7,159 nt of DNA, from NCBI GenBank assembly GCA_029256665.1, contig JAQSXN010000197.1, positions 1-7,159 of the forward strand, written 5' to 3'. A program made the translations under genes and the position numbers. Positions 1 to 6,400 of the stretch are shown here, piece by piece (the first letter of the stretch is position 1; each line of letters starts with the position of its first letter). Source of the stretch: Paenibacillus sp. GTDB taxonomy: Bacteria; Bacillota; Bacilli; Paenibacillales; Paenibacillaceae. The notes beneath the pieces were generated by a model, which saw only the letters and a list, made by a program, of their open reading frames with translations, did no database searches and was not told the DNA's origin.

Positions 1-294
1 GAAGGCGCGTTTATCCGAATCTCGGCCCGTCTCGAGGACGACCGCGTCCGCTTCGAAATTCAGGATAACGGAGCTGGCATGTCCGAGGAGACGCTGGAGT
101 CGCTGCGGGAGGGCAAACGGACGGGCTCCGGCAACGGCTTCGGCACGGCGAACATTAGGGAGCGGCTGTTGCTTTATTTTGGCGGCGACAGCAGGATGAC
201 GATCGACAGCTTTCCCGGCGAAGGGACGATCGTGGCGATCGATATTCCCGCCCATCTGGAACAACCGGAAATCAAGAAAGGAGACGGCGTATGA
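1..294 (+). CDS. Sensor histidine kinase, C-terminal ATP-binding part (5' end outside window)
   Basis: This is the end of a two-component sensor kinase; the open frame runs from base 1 without a start, so the gene begins before the window. The 97 visible residues are the distal half of a HATPase_c domain. The G1 box reads DNGAGM (bases 64-81) and a glycine-rich lid and G2 segment reads GNGFGTANIRERL (from base 130), followed by a typical closing strand pattern GEGTIVAIDIP. The form GxGxxNIRERL is characteristic of the YesM-like (HPK7/His_kinase) group, which are usually membrane proteins with an extracellular sensing domain; that part is not visible here. It would use ATP to autophosphorylate a histidine and pass the phosphate to the next gene product. 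Its TGA overlaps the ATG of the response regulator, so the two are translationally coupled. Kinase identity is secure; the YesM assignment rests on the G2 form and the partner gene. Confidence 0.93.
   Translation, partial: EGAFIRISARLEDDRVRFEIQDNGAGMSEETLESLREGKRTGSGNGFGTANIRERLLLYFGGDSRMTIDSFPGEGTIVAIDIPAHLEQPEIKKGDGV
277..284 (+). promoter_or_regulatory. Ribosome binding site of the response regulator
   Basis: AAAGGAGA lies six bases before the ATG at 291 and inside the last codons of the kinase. It fixes the regulator start and, with the ATGA overlap, supports translational coupling of the pair. Confidence 0.8.
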
Positions 295-1880
295 TACAGG
301 CGCTTATCGTGGACGACGAACCGACGCATATCGCGGGATTGGTCAGACACGTGGATTGGGAAGGGCTCGGCTATGCGCCGCCGCTGACGGCGCAATCCGG
401 CGAAGCGGCGCTCGAGGCGCTGCGGGGCCATCGCGTCGACGTTCTGATCTCGGACGTGTCGATGCCCATCATGACGGGCATCGAGCTTGTGTCGCGCTGC
501 AAGGAGCTGGGGTATCGCCTCCAGGTGCTCATCATTAGCGGCTACAACGAGTTCGAATTCGTGCAGGAAGCGATTCATGTCGGCGCGCAGGCTTACGTGC
601 TTAAGCCGATCAAGATCGAGGAAGTGGAAGCCAAGCTGGCCGCGTTCCGCGCGGCGATCGAGAAGCAACGGGATATTGAGGCGGAGACGAACGAACTGCA
701 GGAGAAGGTGTCCGGAAGCCTCGACGTGGTGAAGGAACGATTCGTCCACGATCTCGTGCTTGAGGGACTGGCGGACGAGGATACGAAGGAATCATGGGTT
801 AAGCTGCTGGAACTCCCGGATCTCAAGAGGGGAGTCAGCGTCATCTCCTTCGGGTACGACCGGTTTATGGACGGCGGCCGCGACGCCCGGAGCCGGATCG
901 TGCGCGGCGGCGGATTTCTGAAGGCGGTCAAGGTCAGCTTGGCCGACTTCCCCGGCGTCATCGCGGCGAGCATGGGCACGGAGGAGGTCGCGGCCGTGCA
1001 TCTGAATCCCGCGCCGGATGAGCAGGCCCGCTTGGAGAAAGGAATCGCCTTCGTGCAGCAGTGGATTCGCGAGCAATACGGCTCTTCGGTGACGGTGGGA
1101 ATGAGCCGCATCTGCAAGGATTGGAGCGAGGTGCCTCTCTCTTACAAACGGGTGAAGTTTATGATGGCGAAGGCCCGTCTGATCGAAGGCGGGCAGGTGC
1201 TGTACGAGGAACGGCTGGACGAGACGGAGTTTCTGGAATACCGGGTGAGGGAAGAATACATTCCCGAGATCGTCCGAATGCTGGACAAGCCGGACGAGAC
1301 GGCGAAGGCCGTGGAATACGCGAGCAGCGTGCTGGATATGCTGATCGCTTTGCATCCTTTTGCCTATATCCAAGCGTTCGGCTTCGGTCTGCTGAGCGAG
1401 CTGGCCCGCAAGCGGAAGCTGCAGGAGGACACGTCCGCCGACCTGGCCATCCCGGTGTGGCAGCGGCTGATCGACTGCACGACGGTGTCCCAGGTCAAGG
1501 AAGCCGTCATGGAATATTTGACGCGCTACGCGGAGACGGAGCATGCCAAACATAATTCCCAGCAGCACAATCTCATTCAACGCATCGCGGACTACATCGA
1601 GTCGCATATTCACGAGAACGTGACCGTCAAGCAACTGGCGGAGCTGCATCATCTTAACGCCAGCTATCTTAGCGTGCTCTTCAAGAAGTCGACCGGCAAG
1701 ACCGTATCGGAATTCGTGCAGGAAACGCGCATGAACAAAGCGATGGAGCTGCTGCGGGATCCGCATGTTCGTATTTACGAGGTGGCCGAGCAGGTCGGCT
1801 TCCAGACGGCGGCGTACTTTACTTATTTATTCAAGAAAACGACGGGGCGCACGCCTCAGGAATATAGAGACTATCATTAA
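291..1880 (+). CDS. YesN-like response regulator with AraC-type DNA-binding domain
   Basis: This cytoplasmic transcription factor of 529 residues is the partner of the kinase that overlaps its start. The receiver domain covers about residues 1-125, with the acidic pair D8-D9, the phospho-acceptor D55 (in LISDVSMP), S83 in the switch position and K105 before P106, so every catalytic receiver residue is present. The central region (about 130-420) is the long linker usual in YesN proteins; the stretch from V269 (VGMSR, then a conserved-looking SYKR segment) resembles the degenerate GGDEF-like fold often found there. Residues 425-529 form a complete AraC-type double helix-turn-helix: NASYLSVLFKK as first recognition region, then EVAEQVGF and YFTYLFKKTTGRTPQEYR as the second. 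The length is normal for the family. Such regulators usually activate nearby transporter and hydrolase genes, which fits the downstream GH2-type gene. The specific symbol yesN is not assigned because genomes of this type carry many paralogues. Confidence 0.95.
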   Translation: MIQALIVDDEPTHIAGLVRHVDWEGLGYAPPLTAQSGEAALEALRGHRVDVLISDVSMPIMTGIELVSRCKELGYRLQVLIISGYNEFEFVQEAIHVGAQAYVLKPIKIEEVEAKLAAFRAAIEKQRDIEAETNELQEKVSGSLDVVKERFVHDLVLEGLADEDTKESWVKLLELPDLKRGVSVISFGYDRFMDGGRDARSRIVRGGGFLKAVKVSLADFPGVIAASMGTEEVAAVHLNPAPDEQARLEKGIAFVQQWIREQYGSSVTVGMSRICKDWSEVPLSYKRVKFMMAKARLIEGGQVLYEERLDETEFLEYRVREEYIPEIVRMLDKPDETAKAVEYASSVLDMLIALHPFAYIQAFGFGLLSELARKRKLQEDTSADLAIPVWQRLIDCTTVSQVKEAVMEYLTRYAETEHAKHNSQQHNLIQRIADYIESHIHENVTVKQLAELHHLNASYLSVLFKKSTGKTVSEFVQETRMNKAMELLRDPHVRIYEVAEQVGFQTAAYFTYLFKKTTGRTPQEYRDYH

Positions 1881-1912
1881 AACTTTATGAGGGACGGGAG
1901 AGTGGGATTGGA

Positions 1913-4738
1913 ATGATCGCGACAATCGGCTTGGAGGGCGAGTGGCAGCTGCGGCTCGACCCGGAGAAACGGGAGAAGGTAACGTCCTTCGACGACGTTA
2001 TGATGTTGCCGGGGACGACGTCTCACGCGCGCAAGGGGCCGGCTAACGAAGAGGCGTTGGCTGGATCGTTAACGGATGCTTACAAATTCGAAGGGTACGC
2101 TTGGTTCTCACGCGAGGTGATCGTAACAGAGGAGCAGGCGGGGTTACAGGCGTTGCTCTATCTGGAGCGGACGCGAGTGACGACCGTCTGGGTGGACGGA
2201 GCGGAGATCGGCACGCGGAACAGCTTGTGCGCTCCCCATGTCTACGAGCTCGGCAAGACGCTTACGGCGGGCACGCACCGGATTACGATCCGCGTCGACA
2301 ATACGAGCTATCCGACGAAGGGCGGACATATGACCTCGCCGGATACGCAGACCAATTGGAACGGCATTACGGGCAGGCTGGAGCTGCAATGGTACGGCGA
2401 GACGTATTTGGAGGACGTGCAGGCATATCCCGACGCGGCGGCTCGAACGTTCACCGTCCGGGCGAAGACGGTCGGCAAGCCGCAAGGGGGGCTGACGATC
2501 TCTGCCGCATCTATTTGTGGCGAACATAAAGTTGAACCGGTTGTGTTTGCCCTCGACGGAGAGGAGGTCGAAGTTGTCTATCGGATGGGGAACGATGCTT
2601 TGTTGTGGAGCGAATTCGCTCCTAACCTCTACGAGCTGAAGCTGCGGTTAACGGATGGGCAAGGCGAGCTGATGGACGAACAGATCATCGTGACGGGGCT
2701 GCGGGACTTCCGGGCGGACGGCGACAAATTTACGATCAACGGGCACCGGACGTTTCTTCGGGGCAAGCATGACGGACTGATTTTCCCGCTTACCGGCTAC
2801 GCGCCTACGACGCTGGAGGAATGGACGCGCATTCTGGAGATCGCGAAGGCTTACGGCATTAACCATTATCGTTTTCATACTTGCTGTCCGCCGGAGGCCG
2901 CATTCGAGGCGGCGGACAGGCTCGGCATCTACATGGAGCCGGAGCTGCCGTTCTGGGGAACGGTGACGGAAGAGGGAGACGAGAAACATAACGAAGCGGA
3001 GCAGCAATACCTGATCTCGGAAGGCTTTGCCATCTTGCGCGCGTTCGGCAATCATCCATCGTTTGTCATGATGTCGCTAGGCAATGAGCTGTGGGGGAGC
3101 AAGAACCGGATCGCGGAGATCATGCGAGGCTACAAAGCGTATGACAGCCGACCGCTGTATACGCAGGGTTCGAACAACTTCCAGTTCGTTCCGGTTATTC
3201 TGGAGGAAGACGACTTTTATTGCGGCGTGCGCTTCTCCAGGGACCGGCTGTTCCGGGGCTCGTACGCGATGTGCGACGCGCCGCTCGGCCATATCCAGAC
3301 GGATAGGCCAAGTACGATGAAGGACTACGACGAGGAGATCGTGCCAAGCGGCCGTTCTGCGGTTGCCGGCTCGGAAGGCGGAGAATTGCAGATTCAGTAT
3401 GGAACGGAAGCGATTACGGTCAAGGCGGAGGCCGCGGGCGAGCTGATTCCGTCGATTCCCGTCGTGTCCCACGAGATCGGGCAGTTCGGGATGTATCCGA
3501 ATTACGAGGAAATCGAAAAGTACGAAGGGCCGTTGAAAGCGCGAAACTTCGAGTTGTTCCGCGAACGGCTGGAGAGCAAGGGCATGGGGCATCTCGCGGA
3601 CAAGTTCTTCCAAAGCTCCGGCAAGCTCGCCGTGGAGTGTTACAAGGAAGAGCTGGAGGCGGCGTTTCGTTCGAGGCGTCTGGCGGGTTTCCATCTCCTC
3701 GATTTGCAAGACTTCAGCGGACAAGGCACGGCGCTTGTCGGCGTGCTGGACGCCTTTATGGATTCCAAAGGACTCGTCGAGCCCGAGGAGTGGCGGACGT
3801 ATTGTTCGGACGCGGTGTTGATGGCCAGGTTCGAATCGTACGTTTGGGAATCCGGCGACACGTTCCGGGCGAGCGCGGAGCTGGCATGGTTCCGGCCGGA
3901 GACGGCGGATCTTGCCGGTGCGCGGTGGGAGCTTCTTCTGGGGGGCGAAACGTTGGCGTCCGGCAGCTTTGGCGCCAGCGCTGCAGGGAGAACGGGAGCG
4001 GATGCAGTCGCTGATCAGGACGATTCGTATATCGAGCTAGGTTCCATCGAGGCGGAGTTGCCGCCGCTTGCAGCCGCTAGCCAGGCGGAGCTGCGCCTGT
4101 GGATCGAAGGCACCGACGTACGCAAATCGTATCCGCTATGGATTTTCCCGAAATCGGCGGACGAAGCGTCCGAGCTGGAGGGCTTGCACGTATTTGACGA
4201 GCTGTCGGAGGAAGCCGCATCGCTGCTGGAGCGGGGCGAGAATGTCGTGTTGTTCGCGCGTCCTGATCGTCTTGCAAGCAGCATCGAAGGCACGTATTGC
4301 ACCGACTTCTGGAATTATCCGATGTTCCGTTCCATCTCGGAGAGCATGAACAAGCCGGTGCCCGTCGGCACGATGGGCTTGCTGATCGATAATGAACATC
4401 CGGCGCTGGAAGGCTTCCCGAGCGAGACGCATTCGACGTATCCATGGTGGAGCATCGTCTCCCGTTCGCGTTCGCTCGTCTTGGACGCTTTGCCGAAGGA
4501 GCTTAACCCGATCGTGGCGACGATCGACAACGTCGAGCGCAATCACAAGCTTGGCCTGTTGTTCGAGTGCCGCGCGCTAAGCGGCAAGCTGCTCGTGTGC
4601 GGCGCGCAGGCCGGCGACCTGTCGGAGACGCCGGAGGGCAAGCAGTTGCTTCGCGGCATCGCGAGCTACGCGAAGTCAGGCGACTTCGAGCCGGCAACGA
4701 CGGTAGAGCTGGCTGCTTTGCGCGGGCTGTTCGTATAG
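1913..4738 (+). CDS. GH2-type glycoside hydrolase (beta-glycosidase, substrate unknown)
   Basis: This 941-residue protein has the layout of a glycoside hydrolase family 2 enzyme, a retaining beta-glycosidase. Residues about 1-165 form the N-terminal sugar-binding jelly roll (start GLEGEWQLRLDP; later WVDGAEIG, RITIRVDN and WNGITGRLEL). About 170-265 is an immunoglobulin-like domain. The TIM barrel follows from about 268, with the LRG motif at 282-284, YRFH at 319-322 and SLGNELWG containing N391-E392, the likely acid/base. E521 in SHEIGQF is the likely nucleophile. The barrel closes near LLDLQDFSGQGT (595-606). A beta-rich region (about 640-760) and an alpha/beta region (about 765-941, with HPALEGF and LLVCGAQ) complete it. 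No signal peptide is visible, so it should act in the cytoplasm on imported oligosaccharides. It begins 32 bases after the response regulator and is probably cotranscribed. The start is supported by GGGAGAG at 1896-1902 and by the GH2-like N terminus. Beta-galactosidase or beta-glucuronidase activity cannot be told apart here. Confidence 0.88.
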   Translation: MIATIGLEGEWQLRLDPEKREKVTSFDDVMMLPGTTSHARKGPANEEALAGSLTDAYKFEGYAWFSREVIVTEEQAGLQALLYLERTRVTTVWVDGAEIGTRNSLCAPHVYELGKTLTAGTHRITIRVDNTSYPTKGGHMTSPDTQTNWNGITGRLELQWYGETYLEDVQAYPDAAARTFTVRAKTVGKPQGGLTISAASICGEHKVEPVVFALDGEEVEVVYRMGNDALLWSEFAPNLYELKLRLTDGQGELMDEQIIVTGLRDFRADGDKFTINGHRTFLRGKHDGLIFPLTGYAPTTLEEWTRILEIAKAYGINHYRFHTCCPPEAAFEAADRLGIYMEPELPFWGTVTEEGDEKHNEAEQQYLISEGFAILRAFGNHPSFVMMSLGNELWGSKNRIAEIMRGYKAYDSRPLYTQGSNNFQFVPVILEEDDFYCGVRFSRDRLFRGSYAMCDAPLGHIQTDRPSTMKDYDEEIVPSGRSAVAGSEGGELQIQYGTEAITVKAEAAGELIPSIPVVSHEIGQFGMYPNYEEIEKYEGPLKARNFELFRERLESKGMGHLADKFFQSSGKLAVECYKEELEAAFRSRRLAGFHLLDLQDFSGQGTALVGVLDAFMDSKGLVEPEEWRTYCSDAVLMARFESYVWESGDTFRASAELAWFRPETADLAGARWELLLGGETLASGSFGASAAGRTGADAVADQDDSYIELGSIEAELPPLAAASQAELRLWIEGTDVRKSYPLWIFPKSADEASELEGLHVFDELSEEAASLLERGENVVLFARPDRLASSIEGTYCTDFWNYPMFRSISESMNKPVPVGTMGLLIDNEHPALEGFPSETHSTYPWWSIVSRSRSLVLDALPKELNPIVATIDNVERNHKLGLLFECRALSGKLLVCGAQAGDLSETPEGKQLLRGIASYAKSGDFEPATTVELAALRGLFV

Positions 4739-4775
4739 TCGGGACGGCATGTAGTGCGATAGCGATAACGTAAAC

Positions 4776-4807
4776 AAGACCGGCAGAGCTTAGGCTTTGC
4801 CGGTCTT
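4776..4807. terminator. Strong hairpin, probable bidirectional or minus-strand terminator
   Basis: The arms 4776-4789 and 4794-4807 pair over 14 positions (AAGACCGGCA with TGCCGGTCTT plus an inner GAGC with GCTT, one G-U) around a four-base loop TTAG. On the plus strand the stem ends in TCTT and is followed by AATGTTGG, a weak T tract. On the minus strand it is followed by GTTTACGTT, slightly better. It lies 37 bases after the GH2 stop and 84 bases past the aminopeptidase stop on the other strand, between two convergent genes. Confidence 0.7.
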
Positions 4808-4854
4808 AATGTTGGAGAGAGAGCGGATTTCTCGAGTGGCTGAATGTGAGTCTG

Positions 4855-4885
4855 AGAGGTCGACCATCTAGCTTGGTCGGCCTCT
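4855..4885. terminator. Hairpin directly after the aminopeptidase gene, probable terminator
   Basis: AGAGGTCGACCA (4855-4866) pairs with TGGTCGGCCTCT (4874-4885): 12 positions with one G-U, loop of seven bases. On the plus strand it is followed by TATTATCTATT, a fair T-rich tail for ending transcripts from the GH2 side. On the minus strand, where it begins seven bases past the aminopeptidase stop, the tail is CAGACTC, which is poor. It may therefore act mainly for the plus strand. Confidence 0.65.
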
Positions 4886-4891
4886 TATTAT

Positions 4892-5638
4892 CTATTGCTC
4901 GGTCAGGATTTGTGGACCCTCAGCCGTAATGGCGATCGTATGCTCATATTGGGCGGCGAGCTTGCCGTCTTGCGTCCGCGCGGTCCAGTCGTCCGCATCG
5001 ATAGTCATGTAGTAGGCTCCTTCGGTAATCATGGGCTCGATCGTGAACACCATGCCTTCCTTGATGCGAAGGCCTTTGCCGGGCTTGCCGACATGCATAT
5101 AGTTCGGCGCTTCGTGCAGGTCCCGGCCGATGCCATGCGCAAGAAGGTCGCGCACGACGCCGAAGCCGTTCGATTCGGCATGCCGCTGGATCGCGCTCGT
5201 CACGTCGCCGAGCCGATTGCCGGGCTGCGCCTGAGCGATGCCGAGGTCAAGGCATTCCTTCGTGACGCGCATCAGCTTCTCGGCCGTCGGCGAGATCTTG
5301 CCTACCGCATAGCTCCAGGCCGAATCGCCGAGCCAGCCGCCCAGCTCAGCGACCGTGTCGATGGTCACGATATCGCCTTCCTCAAGCGGCTTGTCGCTAG
5401 GGAAGCCATGCGCTATCACGTCGTTGACGGAGGCGCAGGTCGCATATGGATAGCCCTTGTATCCCTTCGTGTAGGGCTTTGCGCCGTGCTTCAAGATCAA
5501 GTCTTCGAATATGCGCTCAATCTCGTTCGTCGTAATGCCCGGTTGGATGAGCGGGGCGATCGTGCGATGGCATTCGGCCACCACTTGGCATGCCTTGCGG
5601 ATCGCGTCGATTTCAAGCTTGCTTTTTAAGATGACCAT
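4892..5638 (-). CDS. map: Type I methionine aminopeptidase
   Basis: This cytoplasmic metalloprotease removes the initiator methionine from new proteins when the second residue is small. The 248 residues form a complete catalytic (pita-bread) domain without the N-terminal zinc-finger extension of some bacterial forms. By alignment from memory with E. coli MetAP, the five metal ligands are D94, D105, H168, E201 and E232, with H77 and H175 as the substrate-side histidines. Their contexts (IDTVAE, GDSAWSY, AHGIGRDLHEAP, TIEPM, YEHTIAI) all fit. GDSAWSY and VVRDLLAHGIG closely resemble Bacillus Map. It is not beside secY, adk and infA, where the housekeeping copy sits in Firmicutes, so it is probably a second copy. 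It lies 7 bases after a TetR-type gene and converges on the GH2 gene. The start is set by AAGGAG 13 bases upstream and by the MVILKS beginning typical of the family. Confidence 0.93.
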   Translation of the reverse strand: MVILKSKLEIDAIRKACQVVAECHRTIAPLIQPGITTNEIERIFEDLILKHGAKPYTKGYKGYPYATCASVNDVIAHGFPSDKPLEEGDIVTIDTVAELGGWLGDSAWSYAVGKISPTAEKLMRVTKECLDLGIAQAQPGNRLGDVTSAIQRHAESNGFGVVRDLLAHGIGRDLHEAPNYMHVGKPGKGLRIKEGMVFTIEPMITEGAYYMTIDADDWTARTQDGKLAAQYEHTIAITAEGPQILTEQ

Positions 5639-5645
5639 GTTCGTA

Positions 5646-6230
5646 TCAGAACTCCTTCATAATGGCTTGCATCGCGAGCGAGGCGATTCGATCGACGTCC
5701 AGCTCGGAAGTGCCCGCATAATAGTGCAGCCCGCAACAGCTTACCAGCACGGCAAGCATAAGATCGACGCTGTCGTCTTCGCGATGAGCGATCGATTGGA
5801 GCGGAGCGTATAGCCGATCCATGAATCGTCTCTTGGCGGCGTGCCGATCCTTCTCGGGCAAACCCGCATAATGCTCAGACGCCATCTTGTAGACGAGATA
5901 TGCGCGCACATCCGACTGCCACAGCCGGAGCAGCGTCTTGCCATACGTCAACAGCTGCTTGTCGTCCGAGCCGCCGCCGCTGGTGTTCGCCCATTCTGCC
6001 TGAGTCTGCTCGCAACGCTCGAAGCCGCTTTCCAGCACATCTTCAATCAATAAATGCCGGTTAGGGTAATAGTGGTAAACAGTGCCGTAACCGAGCTCGG
6101 CCTCGCGGGCGACGTCGCGAATATCAAATCCGCCGCCCGTGCGGAAGTAGGCGCGAGCGGCTGCGTCCAGAATCTGTTCTCTGCGCTGCATGCGAATAAG
6201 CTCATTTTGTTCCTTGGTACGGGGGCACAT
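5646..6230 (-). CDS. TetR/AcrR-family transcriptional regulator
   Basis: The protein is a 194-residue one-component regulator that should bind DNA as a dimer and release it on binding a small ligand. The N-terminal TetR domain is clear: REQILDAAARAYFRTGG (helix 1), then FDIRDVAREAELGYGTVYHYYPNRHLLIEDVL (about residues 35-66), with the family's GTVYHYYPNR recognition helix region. The C-terminal ligand domain (about 75-194) is not recognisable by ligand. The open frame reaches 6320, but the start at 6230 is chosen because AAGGAGGT lies 10 bases before it and the protein then begins MCPRTKEQNELIR, a usual beginning for this group; the extra 30 residues would be translated promoter. It is the first gene of a two-gene unit with map. 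The repeats around its own promoter suggest autoregulation, which would also control map. Confidence 0.92.
   Translation of the reverse strand: MCPRTKEQNELIRMQRREQILDAAARAYFRTGGGFDIRDVAREAELGYGTVYHYYPNRHLLIEDVLESGFERCEQTQAEWANTSGGGSDDKQLLTYGKTLLRLWQSDVRAYLVYKMASEHYAGLPEKDRHAAKRRFMDRLYAPLQSIAHREDDSVDLMLAVLVSCCGLHYYAGTSELDVDRIASLAMQAIMKEF
5652..5657 (-). promoter_or_regulatory. Ribosome binding site of map, inside the end of the TetR gene
   Basis: On the minus strand AAGGAG is formed by the Lys and Glu codons just before the last Phe codon and TGA of the regulator gene. It is 13 bases from the map ATG, somewhat longer than ideal. The position means that ribosomes finishing the regulator pass over the map initiation signal, which suggests coupled expression. 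Confidence 0.6.
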
Positions 6231-6240
6231 GGGTGCGAGA

Positions 6241-6248
6241 ACCTCCTT
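6241..6248 (-). promoter_or_regulatory. Ribosome binding site deciding the TetR start
   Basis: On the minus strand the sequence is AAGGAGGT, a near-perfect complement to the 16S rRNA end, 10 bases before the ATG at 6230. No comparable site precedes the longer start at 6320. Confidence 0.8.
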
Positions 6249-6257
6249 GTATAGACC

Positions 6258-6270
6258 TGCAAATTTGTCG
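6258..6270. repeat. Operator-like repeat copy 1 downstream of the promoter
   Basis: TGCAAATTTGTCG contains the perfect 8-base palindrome CAAATTTG. It is repeated as TGCAAATTGTCG (one A or T fewer) at 6304-6315. This copy would lie just after the predicted transcription start of the TetR gene, a usual place for a repressor site. Binding by the TetR protein is inferred. Confidence 0.45.
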
Positions 6271-6278
6271 ATATAAAG

Positions 6279-6308
6279 ATTGTAACGTATGAGGCGGGGA
6301 ATATGCAA
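6279..6308 (-). promoter_or_regulatory. Candidate promoter of the TetR-map unit
   Basis: On the minus strand a -10 box TACAAT (6279-6284, five of six to consensus) stands 18 bases from a weak -35 TTGCAT (6303-6308). Transcription would begin near 6272, giving a leader of about 40 bases before the regulator start. A second, perfect TATAAT lies at 6356-6361 on the same strand but has no good -35 box and sits in the tail of the upstream gene's terminator. Confidence 0.5.
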
Positions 6309-6323
6309 ATTGTCGGGCAATTT
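6304..6323. repeat. Operator-like repeat copy 2 with dyad at the -35 region
   Basis: TGCAAATTGTCG (6304-6315) is the second copy of the repeat at 6258-6270. It overlaps a separate dyad, AAATTG (6307-6312) and CAATTT (6318-6323) around the spacer TCGGG, a perfect 6+6 inverted repeat. It overlaps the weak -35 box of the TetR promoter. The length and symmetry suit a TetR dimer, but this is inference. Confidence 0.45.
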
Positions 6324-6360
6324 AACGCGATCAGCCGCGAAACTAAAGAGTTCTTATTAT

Positions 6361-6400
6361 ATGAAAAGAAAGCACCGACGCTAACGTGCCGGTGTCTTTC
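6361..6400 (-). terminator. Rho-independent terminator overlapping the end of the DJ-1/GNAT gene
   Basis: Reading the minus strand, GAAAG (6400-6396), a single bulged A, then CACCG (6394-6390) pair with CGGTG (6377-6373) and CTTTC (6372-6368), followed by TTTTCAT. A small inner stem ACG/CGT closes a TTAG loop. The stem begins within the last codons of the gene and its TAG stop (6383-6381) falls in the apical part. Stem plus T tail make a convincing intrinsic terminator for the gene to the right, isolating it from the TetR-map unit. Confidence 0.75.

Noticed and set aside
792..1766. A 324-codon open frame on the minus strand inside the response regulator gene
   Set aside because: It is rich in Arg, His and Leu, as expected for an antisense shadow; the plus-strand frame has complete receiver and AraC domains.
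4895..5629. A 244-codon open frame on the plus strand, antisense across almost all of map
   Set aside because: It mirrors a gene with every metal ligand of methionine aminopeptidase, resembles no family I know, and has no ribosome binding site. Long antisense frames are common in GC-rich genes with this codon bias.
6231..6320. A 30-residue N-terminal extension of the TetR protein starting at 6320
   Set aside because: It would translate across the candidate promoter and repeats, has no ribosome binding site, and the start at 6230 has AAGGAGGT and the usual family beginning.
6356..6361. A perfect TATAAT on the minus strand as the main TetR promoter
   Set aside because: The -35 candidates 16-18 bases away (TAGCGT, TTAGCG, GTTAGC) are poor and lie in the terminator stem; kept only as an alternative within the promoter entry.
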